Origin: Holothuria scabra
Lineage: Eukaryota > Echinodermata > Holothuroidea > Aspidochirotida > Holothuriidae
Direction: 5' to 3'
Assembly: GCA_037179385.1 (NCBI GenBank)
Contig: CM074196.1
Location: forward strand, 31,083,986-31,147,985
DNA length: 64,000 bases
Under the pieces are notes generated by a model. That model searched no databases. It saw nothing but the letters and a program-made list of their open reading frames with translations, and was not told where the DNA came from. Positions 46,281 to 58,539 of this stretch are shown here, piece after piece; position 1 is the first letter of the stretch, and every line of letters begins with the position of its first letter. A program made the translations under genes and the position numbers.

Positions 46281-47165
46281 AAACTGCGTCATGTCAGGGA
46301 AACCACAAAGACCCAGAGGAGAGGACTTATACTCAGTATTAGTGTACGGGATCTATTTCGATCTATCGGTGTGATGTTTTATATAGAAGTTGTGAGGGTG
46401 TGACATGCATATTTGGTTATATTTTGTAACGTTATTCTGACGCTAGGTTTCATCTTTGCGATTGTGATTTCAAACTTGCTGCGGACATTGGGGCGAAATA
46501 GAAGAACATTTTTTTGGTCGGGGACGGTCGGCTCCAATGAAAAAAGTAGCCGCACAATTTCCTTTTAACCAGTTGCTAAGTTCTTCGAGAAGTGAAGACT
46601 GCTTGGAGAATTTCTTGACCTGTCCAATGCACGCATAGCGTCGGATGGTGCACGCCAACTGGTGGTGGCGCTTCGCTTAGATAGTTTTGCTTTAATGCTG
46701 GCACTCAGCCTATCCCATCCTATTTTTTCCGCTCCGTCGGCAGGTCACGATATTGATTTATCGATTATGATAAATCTGGACTATGATTTACGTACGTACT
46801 CACGCTGATTACCCCGTTGGATTTGTGCCTAACGATCACAACAATGGAGCCTAGCGAGAAAAGTTTGAGTTCGAAGAAAGCGTAGATTGTATGCGCAAGT
46901 ATTTTTAGTGGTAGAAAAGTGTTTTATACTTGAAACCTGAAGGCTAAACTGAAAACCTTCTAATTGTCATAACATAAGCATGGAGCATCACTAATAGAGC
47001 CCAGCAACCCTCGGTGTGGCTTTAGTCTTGAAACACAAAGCAATTGAAACTGCTATTAATCAGGTTTTTATAGCATTTAATGTATACATAATCAGTGTAA
47101 GCTCTTTTTGTTCAATCTTTGCAAGAAATTCATTACGCTAAATAAAGAAATCTTTGTGATAACGA
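46281..47165 (+). other. Putative 3' UTR and polyadenylation signal
   Basis: The first AATAAA after the stop is at 47141-47146, which would give a 3' UTR of about 870 bases. The interval includes a reverse-oriented copy of the GCGCCACC hairpin repeat near 46640-46685, so it may have been lengthened by an insertion. The true transcript end is not determined. Confidence 0.35.
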
Positions 47166-48500
47166 AATTGGTGCAAGCTTCATTTATTGATCATGTTTCT
47201 AACCAGATAAGTAACTCTGGAGTTTTATTGGATGAATGGCTCTCCTTCAAACAATAATAAGCCAGTTCGGTAAGTCTTTTTGGTGACTATGCATACCCGC
47301 ACATCCTTCAAATCGTCGGGATAAACAAACCACCGTGCCTCCAACAGGTATTCCAAAATTTGGGTTTACATGAAAATTTGGTGTAATCATGATTCTTACT
47401 TAATCGGTCCATAACTTAAGTAGGGATTTCAAGTGTGGTTAGTACTGTGGACTCTATCTAAATTGTCTTTCATGGTGTAAAAATTTGCATTTTACTCTGC
47501 CGCAAAGACTCCCTTTTTGTTCTGCTTGGTTAGACATACTGTGTTTTTTGTACTTACTGTCGAAAACGAGGGAACGTTGTATGCTACGCGTTGAATTCTG
47601 TTTGTATATAACACGCTGTGCCCGCAATTCCATGTGGCAAAGAATGATCGAATCCGCTTATATATAGGAGTTCAATTCAAGTTTTTCATGAAGCATTCAT
47701 TTGCTTCACGTAAGGTACGTAGCATTTAGCATTAAAACTCTCCTGCTAATGTGAAAAGCCTGTTCACTAGCTTGTGTGTCACCGTTCTTTACTATGCATC
47801 AGCGGGATCTTCTGTAACTTCACATTTGCTTCCAGTACTTGTCCCGAGAACAACAGATTCATGCCAGGAATGGCGCCAGCGAAGTGGTGCAAGAGGGAAT
47901 GCCCCGGTGGTCAAGAAGTCTTCCAATTTCTCCTTGAAACCCTTAATTCATGGGATGCCATATAAGTAATAACATAATTACAACTACCAAAAGACTAAAA
48001 ACCATTTTCTCCAAGGGGGGGTGGTTGGGCATCTCCACTTCTCCCGGTCCTATCCATGTCCCACCCCACAACCCCCTTCCCGGCAAAATCATAGCTACGT
48101 ACGTGGCTACCTGTAACCTTTATAAGCAATGTGCACTGATTGCACAGCAAACCAGCTTTGATCGTCTCCTTCAATTTCTGATTACAGCTTCCTATTTGAG
48201 TATTATCCTCTACGGGACAAATATATTCGCCACATGTTTCTTTGTAGTTCTATACATTCGTACTAAATTAGATCTTCTGTGATGCGGTACCTTTTCGTCT
48301 GGGCCTGTCTAACCTCGACTCGACAATTGAGTAGCCATCCAGTATAGGGCACGAAATTATTGTTACATTGTAAACGAGGTATGGGGGTCAAACCGTCAGT
48401 AGCTTTATCAAGCCTGGGCCGATGTTCTGATATTGGTCGACTTTAGCGCAGAGGAGTAGCGCAACTGTAAAATGTTCGGTGTCTTCCATTCTCAGTCAAT
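47166..48500 (+). other. Intergenic DNA with one possible terminal exon
   Basis: Mostly unassigned. At 47836-47965 a good acceptor (CATTTGCTTCCAG) is followed by an open frame of 43 residues to TAA. It contains CPENNRFMPGMAPAKWC and CKRECPGGQEVF, with three spaced cysteines. It needs an upstream exon ending in phase 2; none was found. Not a family I recognise. Confidence 0.25.
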
Positions 48501-49884
48501 TTCTTCTTCTTCTTCTTCTTCTTCTTCTTCTTCTTCTTCTTCTTCTTCTTCTTCTTCTTCTTCTTCTTCTTCTTCTTCTTCTTCTTCTTCTTCTTCTTCT
48601 TCTTCTTCTTCTTCTTCTTCTTCTTCTTCTTCTTCTTCTTCTTCTTCTTCTTCTTCTTCTTCTTCTTCTTCTTCTTCTTCTTCTTCTTCTTCTTCTTCTT
48701 CTTCTTCTTCTTCTTCTTCTTCTTCTTCTTCTTCTTCTTCTTCTTCTTCTTCTTCTTCTTCTTCTTCTTCTTCTTCTTCTTCTTCTTCTTCTTCTTCTTC
48801 TTCTTCTTCTTCTTCTTCTTCTTCTTCTTCTTCTTCTTCTTCTTCTTCTTCTTCTTCTTCTTCTTCTTCTTCTTCTTCTTCTTCTTCTTCTTCTTCTTCT
48901 TCTTCTTCTTCTTCTTCTTCTTCTTCTTCTTCTTCTTCTTCTTCTTCTTCTTCTTCTTCTTCTTCTTCTTCTTCTTCTTCTTCTTCTTCTTCTTCTTCTT
49001 CTTCTTCTTCTTCTTCTTCTTCTTCTTCTTCTTCTTCTTCTTCTTCTTCTTCTTCTTCTTCTTCTTCTTCTTCTTCTTCTTCTTCTTCTTCTTCTTCTTC
49101 TTCTTCTTCTTCTTCTTCTTCTTCTTCTTCTTCTTCTTCTTCTTCTTCTTCTTCTTCTTCTTCTTCTTCTTCTTCTTCTTCTTCTTCTTCTTCTTCTTCT
49201 TCTTCTTCTTCTTCTTCTTCTTCTTCTTCTTCTTCTTCTTCTTCTTCTTCTTCTTCTTCTTCTTCTTCTTCTTCTTCTTCTTCTTCTTCTTCTTCTTCTT
49301 CTTCTTCTTCTTCTTCTTCTTCTTCTTCTTCTTCTTCTTCTTCTTCTTCTTCTTCTTCTTCTTCTTCTTCTTCTTCTTCTTCTTCTTCTTCTTCTTCTTC
49401 TTCTTCTTCTTCTTCTTCTTCTTCTTCTTCTTCTTCTTCTTCTTCTTCTTCTTCTTCTTCTTCTTCTTCTTCTTCTTCTTCTTCTTCTTCTTCTTCTTCT
49501 TCTTCTTCTTCTTCTTCTTCTTCTTCTTCTTCTTCTTCTTCTTCTTCTTCTTCTTCTTCTTCTTCTTCTTCTTCTTCTTCTTCTTCTTCTTCTTCTTCTT
49601 CTTCTTCTTCTTCTTCTTCTTCTTCTTCTTCTTCTTCTTCTTCTTCTTCTTCTTCTTCTTCTTCTTCTTCTTCTTCTTCTTCTTCTTCTTCTTCTTCTTC
49701 TTCTTCTTCTTCTTCTTCTTCTTCTTCTTCTTCTTCTTCTTCTTCTTCTTCTTCTTCTTCTTCTTCTTCTTCTTCTTCTTCTTCTTCTTCTTCTTCTTCT
49801 TCTTCTTCTTCTTCTTCTTCTTCTTCTTCTTCTTCTTCTTCTTCTTCTTCTTCTTCTTCTTCTTCTTCTTCTTCTTCTTCTTCT
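48501..49884 (+). repeat. Perfect TTC trinucleotide repeat, 1384 bp
   Basis: An uninterrupted (TTC)n / (GAA)n array of about 461 units without a visible substitution. It is a pure polypyrimidine-polypurine mirror sequence, able to form triplex (H-DNA) structures. The three long ORFs through it (poly-Ser, poly-Leu and minus-strand poly-Glu) are artefacts of the repeat. It lies about 1.3 kb beyond the probable end of the EGF-FReD gene and 3.7 kb before the next signal-peptide exon. Confidence 0.98.
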
Positions 49885-52800
49885 GGGGACTTTAAATGAA
49901 TACTCTTTTTCTCAATGATTAGCCTATTTTGCAAAGCAATTGGCGTTTTTGAAAGGTGAACTCACCCTGTGAGTTTATAAAGGTAAGGTCACAAGGAAAG
50001 ACTGGTACTGCACCTGTAAGTTTGTTTTGATTTTGTATTTTAATTGAAGGTCTATTTCTAATTCTTGTACTTTCACCGGGATTCATTTCATTATTCAATC
50101 TGGTGTAAATTCATTAATATTTACCTTGGAATCAGTCTGAATCTGCCTATGCAGACCTATCTGATCAGGATGAATCCGAACTTCTGAACAATGTGTAGGC
50201 TACCTCGGTATAATACCGAGGTAGCTAATTACTCTTCCAAAGTTCCAACCGGACGGTCATGTACGTACGCACACGTCATGCGAACGGAGCTACCATTCGG
50301 CGATTTTCCCATAGATGATACGTTTCGCTCATTTTTGGCGGATTCCGGATTCCAATCTGTTAAAATAACTAGGTTTGTGGTTGAGGTTCTTGGCAATCAC
50401 ATTTCAAAGTTAGTTCACAGGTTTCTGTAGGTTTCCACTGTTTGTGACCTTTTACTGCAATAACATAGTCTAGAATCCAGATCGTTGTTTGTTCCAACGT
50501 TTAGGCTGTTTATAATTATTTCCTAAAATAATGGGTGATAAGGGGTGATTACATAGGCCATTCCCAAGTCAAATATCGGGGGGATATATCGCATTATCCC
50601 CTCCCCGGTGCGATTTACGCCTATGGGGACGATCACAGTAGAATCTCATAAATGGAAACTGCTGTGATAACCGTCTTATGAACACTGCTTGTGAATGCAG
50701 TCCCTCCCTCTTTTGCTGACTGAACCATAGCCATTACAATTAAACTAGGCTTATTTAATTATGAGTATGACTTTTTACCACTTTATTAAATACTAGTCAC
50801 AGGCATAGAGCATGGTCGCAGAGGACCGTGACAAGAATCAGCCAAACAATGGCAGAACATAGGCTAAGTCAATTTCGGCTGCTCTGATCCGTGGTGGGTT
50901 AACTATAGTCTCAACTTTGAATTGGTTCAAGGCTCCCAAGTTTCTTTTACTTCTTCTCTGATTTTTTTTTTTTTTGGGAGGGGGGACGTCCCCTCGCTAA
51001 GAATTTTAGGGGCGGGCGTCCCCTCGCTAAGTGTCTGTTCCCCTGTCCCCCCCCCCCCCGCTTCCGCCGCCAGTGTATAAAGTACAGGTCGTTGCTTTCA
51101 CATTTCTACAAGTTTGTCTTATCTCCCCTCGCCGTACTCGGTCCATATATCCATCTTTTCAACTGAATATCTACACAAAGTTACGTTAAAAGTTGTCACC
51201 GGAACAAGCATCGGACAACTTTCACCGTATTTATATCACGTGCATATAAATCAGATATTTTGATTGGTCAGATTTTTCAGTCACTTGCAACTGTCGCCGT
51301 GCAGAGTCGGGAAGAACCAGCAGCGTCGGGAAGAACCAGCATGTTCGTTCTTCCCGACTGAAGGAGATGCGACTTAAAACTGGTCCTAAAACTGCCAGTC
51401 GCAGTCGTAAACTCACGCACACTACACGAATGTTGGAGATCCGCCGGTCGAGTTGAGTTGCAACGCGCAAAGTCGTATAGTGTGCGGCTAGCTTTACAAT
51501 GTATGTAACACTTCAATTTTTTTTTATTTTTAGACACTACTTATCTTATTTAATTAAAAAATAAAAACGAAAAATTTTGGCCGGTCTCGAAGCGAGACCA
51601 GGACAATTTCCGAGACCGCAAGGGTCCGAGACCGAGACCAGGAAAAACGGTCTCGAGCACTGCAACACTGTTCGATTTATAAAAAGTGATAATAAAGATA
51701 ACTGTATTAATTTGAAAACATGAGGATTATCCTTTCTGATAATTTCTTGGAATTTCGGCAGAGTGGTGTTCAAGTTCGTTTGAACTGCATACAGTTCACA
51801 AATGTACAATATGTGTACAGTAGTAGCATGCAGGCAAGTATAGTGCAAGTGCCTGACCGCGAGTTTCGTACGAGCGTCCAATTCAGTAGCAAGACACTAG
51901 TATGTATGCGGTCCAAGCGAGGGGACCGATTGAATGGAATTTTCTAATTGTTTAAGGTAAATTTTTGTAATAAACAAAAAAGAATTTCTCAAATAACGTC
52001 GTACAGAAGGCAAGTGCAAGCAAACCTCAAATCCGAATTTTCGATGCAAATCTCGTATTTTACCATAGGTATAAACTCTTAGGTTTTCGATTGGCATAGG
52101 CCAGATGAAGTCAAACCAGTGAGTCTCTAGCAACTCCCTGGTCAAACGAAAGCGTAGTAAACATTAACTGCCAGTACATTCGCAGATTCACTTCATACCG
52201 GGAAATTATTCTTAATTAGAGCCAAATTTAGTAACTACACACTTGCTGAACCTTTTTAGTGTCGGACAGGTTTGTCAATCCTCGGTGGCAGGTAGGAAAT
52301 TGCAACACCAATGAACATATTGGGGGAGCAAACATATTGCTTTTCCCCCTCCAATAATTCAGGCAGATTTAAATAAACAAACAAAAAAAAAAACAGCAGA
52401 ATAAACAAAATGTTATTAATTTTTTGGATATGGGGGACTTCCAGAAAACGTCACTTTGAGTGTATGTAAATTTCAAAGTTAGTGGGTGTGTTTCTGGTTG
52501 CGTGTGTATGTCGGTCTACGTGTGCACTTCCTTTCATAGCCTGGGTGGAATGCTTATAGATAATTCCGGTCCTGGACACGATACAGGGTTCAACAGTTTT
52601 TTGGAAAATTTTGTAACCAAATCCACATACCAGATCTACGTCCCTGTTGTCCGTTGGATTAACCAGGCAGTCCATCCTTCCCCTACATGGACAACCAGAG
52701 ACTAGCAGAATGCCATGTCCATTGGTTACGGTACATAACCACATTTTCTAGTTTCCAGTTGTGGCTGGCCGGCTGGTTTTCCCTACCCCTTTGTTCATGC

Positions 52801-53595
52801 GGGGAAGAGCGCACAACAGCATTAGGTTCCATTTTGTGAGTCTGTGGTAAGACTCGACCTATGGATCGACGTTTCGTGAAATGTATGTATTGGTTTCTGG
52901 GGTAGCTTAGTATGGGCACTTCACTGCAAATAAGCAGAACGCTGATCCTATATACATACTGTCGTTATGATTTTATCATAGAGTGTAAAGAAAATATCCG
53001 CATGTTCTTAACGTATTGTATTGTTTTATGACGAACAGGTTTCCAATGGGGGGAGGGGGCGGCGGCATAAGTTTACTATTGTAAGTTAAAAACAGTAATT
53101 TTTAGTCGATGGATGTGCGGAGGACATCAATCGAATCTTTCCCACATAGCGCCCTCAATTTGATACGAAACTTATATCGACCCAGACACCCATCTTTAAC
53201 ATCCTGTCGTTTCATGTGGTTTCGTGTTCCCTCCTAGTGTTCCATACCAAACTTCTTTTGACTGAGTTAGCTCTCACCTGTTCGGGTCAAAACACGAAAT
53301 GATTGCATTGGCTTAATAGACTTGACAGGGAGTTGTTGGGCTGTCATAGCAGCTGGAATATTCCTGCCAACAGAGTCAACCGTGTAAGACTGAATGAATT
53401 TTCTGGTCTGTCTGTTGTTCTTTACGAGTCGGCCGTGCTGCTGTAGCGTGTTGCTGTAGACCTAAAGTTGGCAACGAGTCTGCATCCATGGTCCATCCGT
53501 TATATGGTTCACTTGCAGTGTAAAAGTAGGTTGTGTATCGGCAGAGGGAAATCGCACAAATCTTTCCATATAACGTCATTCACCTGTTTGTTGTT
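49885..53595 (+). other. Intergenic region upstream of the second gene
   Basis: No exon recognised. It contains a 27-bp perfect inverted repeat at 50199-50225, a 13-C run near 51047-51059 and a hairpin at 51306-51358, where GTCGGGAAGAAC occurs twice and then inverted. A GGTCTCG/CGAGACC-rich block at 51580-51660 resembles the end of an inverted-repeat element. The 150 bases before 53596 have no convincing TATA box. Confidence 0.4.
50199..50225. repeat. Perfect 27-bp palindrome
   Basis: Two 13-bp arms, GCTACCTCGGTAT and its complement, with a single central A. Possibly the tip of a fold-back element; no extension was seen. Confidence 0.85.
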
Positions 53596-53775
53596 ATGAT
53601 GGGTGTGAAATCTTCTACAGCGATTTTTCTGTTTTTGGTGGCTACGTGTATTTTGTATTGCCAAGGCGCCCATATCTCTAGTTCAAGTGAAGAATCTTCA
53701 GAAGTGACAGGCGAACCAATGACACCAGAGGCAACATCCCCAAAACCTGTAGAGTCTGACAGAATTATGAATCAG
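53596..53775 (+). CDS. Putative first exon of a second secreted protein
   Basis: From ATG at 53596 the frame encodes a basic start (MMGVKSS), a hydrophobic core AIFLFLVATCILYC and a likely signal-peptidase site near QGA-H. A Ser/Glu/Thr/Pro-rich stretch (SSSSEESSEVTGEP) follows. It ends at Q before a good donor GTAGGT at 53776, in phase 0. The second ATG at 53599 would serve equally well. An ORF extending upstream from 53533 adds residues without signal character, so I prefer 53596. The exon sits 7.3 kb downstream of the EGF-FReD gene on the same strand and may start a paralogue, but no matching second exon was found before the window ends. Confidence 0.5.
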
Positions 53776-54652
53776 GTAGGTTTCACAGTCATAGGTTGAT
53801 ATTACTAACCGTGTGGTCTGGAAATGAATAACATGAAGATAGTTAAAAACCCTTTCGTCGATCTTGGGGAATATGTGAGTCTATCAGTCCTTGTAACTAC
53901 GCGATGAACGAGATCGGTCTGTTGCCACCACAATTTCAATGTCCCAGCTTCTTCCTCGCCATTAATGCCCGGCTCACGCTGTACGGTTCCAATCAAATTA
54001 AGGCGAATATTTTGTGGGATACCCCCACCCCCACCCGTTAAACAATTTCAACAACGATTTTGCAGGGGACACTATTCTGCTGATCGTGAGCCACAGAATG
54101 CGAAGCGAGTGGCTCTAGCGGATATGGTCGGCGTTAGCTAGGGGCCTCTGGTGGAATCTAGGGAAGCCCCGGAAGCTCCTGAGTTTTGTGGTATCCGTTT
54201 TAAGGGTAATTGTATTGTTTTACCACTGGTCTAAAAATAACATGTTGTTGGGTGACTCTGATTAGCGGTATCAAACCGCCTGAAACACTACCTGAAGTGA
54301 GCGCCACTTCCAATTGGCCCAGAGCTTACAGAAAATTTTGTCAAAACGCAACCCCTCGGACAGTCAGATATGAGATTTCACAGATGCTTTGGGCGATCGT
54401 TTCATGTAAAGAAAGCTACAATTGCTGTCTTTTCTTGTCCAAAAAAGAATCAAACCAAAAGAAAATCTGGTAGTCATACTACTACTGCAGATGGATTTGA
54501 CGAAATACCATTGTTGGGAAAACCGAATCACAGTTCGGGACAAGGGGTTAGGGGTAGAAACAAAGTTTTCCAGGGGCATGTGCCCCTACCTTTCCCCTGT
54601 CCACTGTCGCACACATTGAATATGTCCTAGTTTATTCAAACAGTATTGTCAC
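53776..54652 (+). other. Putative intron of the second gene, first part
   Basis: Contains a degenerate hairpin-family repeat near 54298-54370 (GAGCGCCACTTCCAATTGG followed by AGAAAATTTTG). No exon recognised. Confidence 0.4.
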
Positions 54653-54738
54653 GACTGGAAAAAGGCCATGGTCGGCTCGACTTGAACCAGTAGGTCGGAA
54701 AATTGACCGTAATATCAATCACACATCTAACATCAAAC
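54653..54738 (+). mobile_element. SINE 3' fragment
   Basis: GCTCGACTTGAACCAGTAGG and its flanks match the 3' half of the copy at 57836-58030; the tRNA-like head is absent. Confidence 0.55.
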
Positions 54739-54861
54739 AGTATTGCAGTCAAATTATCGTTTAAATAAAATATTAACAAATAGTAAGTTACTAGCTACTT
54801 ATTGCATTTGTCACTGCCTTGGCACACGTAGCCTATACATTCGACTGCCATGGTAGTGTTT

Positions 54862-54918
54862 GTACTTTAGCGAAGGGTTGGTTATATAGTACCAAATACC
54901 AACCCTTCGCTAAAGTAC
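54862..54918. repeat. Perfect 21-bp inverted repeat with 15-base loop
   Basis: The left arm 54862-54882 starts GTACTTTAGCGAAGGG and its exact complement is at 54898-54918. This predicts a strong cruciform or RNA hairpin. A CCTCGGTA block like that in the palindrome at 50199 lies 20 bases downstream. Confidence 0.85.
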
Positions 54919-57835
54919 CGTTGCATCATGGAATTACCTCGGTAGTACTTTCGAGTGTTCATAACCTATCAAGGTTATCTTGAGGAACATGCCACTACAG
55001 TTACATCATGATTCGATGCCGACCTCGGCCTCAGACTCTCTCGACTCGAACGGCCTCGAGGTCTTCTCCATTCACACATAAGCCTACTGTTGCAATCCAC
55101 TATTTGAGATTGGTCTCGGCCTCGGACTGTCAATCCTCGACACTACACCCGACAGATTACCGAACAACGCTCATAAAATTTTACATGAAACAAAAATTTT
55201 AAAGTGTGAAAATTATAGGTTATTAACTTGACGTTCTTGAAATTCGCTGTCTCCCTGCATGGGAGTTTATAACCAGTTCCATGTTCTTCCCGTGAGTTGA
55301 GCATCGTGTTCTAAAACTTAGGTGTAAATCCCATTTGACCATTTGTTGTGTTATAGTTTACTTGATCATGCTTTTCTAAGGCTTCGGTACTTCTTCGCCT
55401 GTTGTGTAAATTGACATCGTGCACATGTTAAGTTTACTACTGCAGGAGATGGTGTGAGGCGGACCCATAAATTAACCTCTTCGCGGGGCGTATAGGACTT
55501 CCACCCGTGTCTTAAAGTCATGCTTTTAGTCACCGACGAGATATCCAGAGTCGTCGCCAATAATCGCGTTGCCTAAGTTTTTTTTCTCCAAAAATGGAAC
55601 AGGTAGCCTTCTGTAAGTTCAAAGTTGCGTGACCCGCGTCGTCCCGTAAAGAACAATAAGTTTCTATTGAGCTATGGTAAGAATTATCCACTTATTAACA
55701 ACAAGGAACAAAACTTTAAGTACGGCTGTATGCTAAGTACCATGCGTATCAAAACGTAAGAACTCAAAAGGCAATTGTGACAATGTGGTGAATGTGCATG
55801 GCAAATGTGTCGGTCCCAACTCTCCCAATTTATTCAGCCTACTTTCATTCCCTCCAAGAACTCTTTGACTCCGACTTGCCAGGACACAAACATCTAGTCA
55901 GGCGTGTAGCCAGAATCACTGGCGTACGCAGGATTTCTCTAAAGGGGGGGGGGCATGCAGTATGTTGAATGATCGCCTGGTGGAGGTGTCTGTGGGGTGG
56001 GTGTTCCCCTCCCCTTTGAAAATTTCTTGCATTTTTAAGGAGCCTAGATGCAAACTGGTGCAAGATTTTCGACTTGTGACAGGAACAGAGTTACAAGTTG
56101 AATTGTAGGGGCTCATGAGGATGTAACTGAGACTGTGAGAGATGTGTGTTAACATGCAATCTTATGTCACTCAGTATGCTACTTTTCGAAGTAAAACTTG
56201 TCATTAAAGTTGTATACTTTTAGGAGTCAAAATAAAAGAGCATCCATCGGTTAAGGCGAACGGGAACATTTGAGTTTGCGGTTTTCAAGTTCATGGCCAC
56301 AAAGCGTTCTTCTGTCATGATAAAGATTATCTAAGCGGAGCGCCACTATTGGGAGAGAAAATTTCGAAAAATCAGAATCCTTAAATGGCCGGAAACAACA
56401 TTTTCCAGACTTACACGAAGAATCTAACGAGTCGCTATCTTCTTTTGTAGTTTGCAATAAAATATTCACTTCAAAATATGTTTGCAAAACGCAAAGTGAT
56501 CACATAGTAATTAAGAGCTCATTTGACCCCCCAAACTGATGTAATTTTGCCCAAAATTGGTTGGCATGGAGCGTAGAGAGAACTTTTGAAAAATCAGACC
56601 CCTCAGATGGCCAAAAATTGCGTTTTCATGCTTGCAAAGAAAATCTAAACCTGCATTCTTTATGTTTAGCTTTTTCTCGCAATAAGAAAAAATCAGGAAC
56701 ATGCTAACTGATTGAAAAATTACCACGTAAAATGTTCTACCAGTATCAGGCCTTTACTAAATGGTCTTGATTCTTTTCGGGGAACTATGCAGCGGAATTG
56801 AAAAATATGCTAATGCTTCTCTATTAAGACTCTCAAATTAAAAATCCGCTTCATTAATGAAATTGTCTGTGACTGCTCGCAATCCCACCTGTTAATGACT
56901 TTACCCCTAACATCTCTTGAGTGATAAAAGGCAATTTTTCACCTGAACACTCTCCGCTCCCCTGTCTCTGTCTCGTACGTATATGCAAAGTGGGGAAGGA
57001 GTCAATTGGGGTTGGGCCCTTCCTTTTGAAAATTCTTGAGAAGGCAGTTTTCCTTAGTGGCAATTGGTGCCACCAGTGAGGCACAGAGGCTACCCTTATC
57101 AATAAAATTTTAATTTGACAGAATTTGCCTATTTGTAGGCATTAAAAATACGTCATCACTTAGGGACCTTGCAGCGACAATCTTTCAGGTCTGCGTTCCC
57201 ACATCTATGGTCACTTATAGCCTCATTTTATCGACCTACAGATTTTAGTTTTCTAGTTCATAGTATGTGCCTTATTTATTCAAAATCTGATTCATTTTTT
57301 CTCAGAGCATTTTCCACAGAAACGTATTAGCCTCTTAGATGCGAACTTGGCAATGACCGTCTTTTACAACAACAAGATGACGCCCAAATTTTCGCAATTA
57401 AAGGTCAAAACACGGTACGACCCAAAATGAAACTTTCCCAAATAAATTATTTCATAACATCTTTCTTCGGTTCAAGTTGTCCTTGACCGAGGGTCAGTCG
57501 GGTCGCAAGTAATACCGGGAATTCGACAACCTGTGTATAAATCAGGCTGTTTGTTAGTCAGATTGTTCCACTCTCCGGACAGAGTAGGCGGTAGGAAGGA
57601 AGATTTACTGGTTCTCGTTAAAGTACATTTTACAACAAAAATGAAAAAGAATTGTTCCCTTTGCATGTTTCCAAGACAAGGTAGAGATCGTTGTTTCTTC
57701 ATTATATTCCCATGCATTAGTTTCGTCGTAATATTAGTAGATAATCATGGTAACCATTTTTTTACATTTGGATCGAATTATTACATTAATTTCAACATCA
57801 ACGTGTTGTGCATGCTACGTCATATCTGACACGCA
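54919..57835 (+). other. Unassigned intronic or intergenic DNA
   Basis: Contains a CACTGGCGTACGCAGG element end with a G run near 55918-55953, and degenerate hairpin-family repeats near 56333-56410 and 56570-56640. No exon was recognised. Confidence 0.4.
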
Positions 57836-58030
57836 AGGTTAGGTGAGGCCGGGAGTTCGAGTCATACCGATGACTTTAAAAACGGAACCATCACTGTGCT
57901 TGGTGTTCAGCATAAGCAATTGAGTAAGGAAAATGAGCCAGTGATAAACAACTGGAGAAAAGCCGTGGTCAGCTCGACTTGAACCAATTGGTCGGAAACT
58001 GGGCAGTAAAACTCCATCTAACGTAACATA
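57836..58030 (+). mobile_element. SINE, most complete copy
   Basis: Starts with GGCCGGGAGTTCGAGTCAT, which includes a B-box-like sequence. It continues through ACTTTAAAAACGGAACC and CAGCATAAGCAATTGAGTAAG, and ends with GTGGTCAGCTCGACTTGAAC and a short tail. Matching pieces lie at 1265-1368 plus 2972-3072 (minus strand) and 54653-54738. Short length, repetition and the B box suggest a tRNA-derived SINE; no A box or clear target duplication was seen. Confidence 0.6.
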
Positions 58031-58222
58031 ACTATCTGGGCGTAATCAGTTTCTCTGTTGAATGACAGCGTGAATTTTCACAAATTACATAATCCAGTAA
58101 AGCAATTAATTTTGAGTTGACTGTAATGAAACCCCTAACAGACTACACAGCAAGCGAAATGACATATTCCAAGTCCGGTCATATTCGTAGGAGCCTGTTC
58201 GGGAAAAGTGCTGAAAAAAGTC

Positions 58223-58360
58223 CGCTCCGCTGGATAAGCCCCTCACAACCAGCCAAGGTCCGGATACTGAACAGCTGAAGAGAAGCAAAACAAATAAATA
58301 AATAAAAAATAAATAATAAAGGAATGGATGAATGAATGAATGAATAAATGGATGAATGAA
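58223..58360 (+). mobile_element. Possible LINE 3' tail 1 with simple repeat
   Basis: CCAGCCAAGGTCCGGATACT, then GAACAGCTGAAGAG, leads into AAATAAATA and then GAATGAATG repeats. The same non-repetitive block recurs at 58540 with its own GAATGA tail. This is the pattern of 5'-truncated retroposons ending in simple repeats. Confidence 0.45.
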
Positions 58361-58363
58361 TTT

Positions 58364-58530
58364 TAATTACTTGAATATCGCAGAAGAGCACCACTTCGAA
58401 AACTCCCGACCGTTTAACAGCGGTGGAAATGACATTCTGCTTATCTGTATGTATATCTAAAAAGCCGATAAATGAGCAAATTGCAAATTTAAATGATCAG
58501 AAATTGCCAGATAAAATGTACCAATTCCAA
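58364..58530 (+). repeat. Dispersed duplicate of 59966-60106
   Basis: Shares ACTTGAATATCG, AAATGAGCAAATT and AAATGATCAGAAATTGCCAG with 59966-60106 at high similarity. It lies between the two simple-repeat-tailed segments. Confidence 0.75.
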
Positions 58531-58539
58531 TCTCATGGT

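Noticed and set aside
48472..49934. Three ORFs of about 475-480 codons (poly-Ser, poly-Leu, poly-Glu)
   Set aside because: They are translations of the pure TTC/GAA repeat in three of its frames, without unique coding sequence at either end.
52451..52744. Minus-strand ORF with several cysteines (VSGCPCRGRMDC)
   Set aside because: Possible splice sites exist but would include only part of the frame, and no known domain was recognised.
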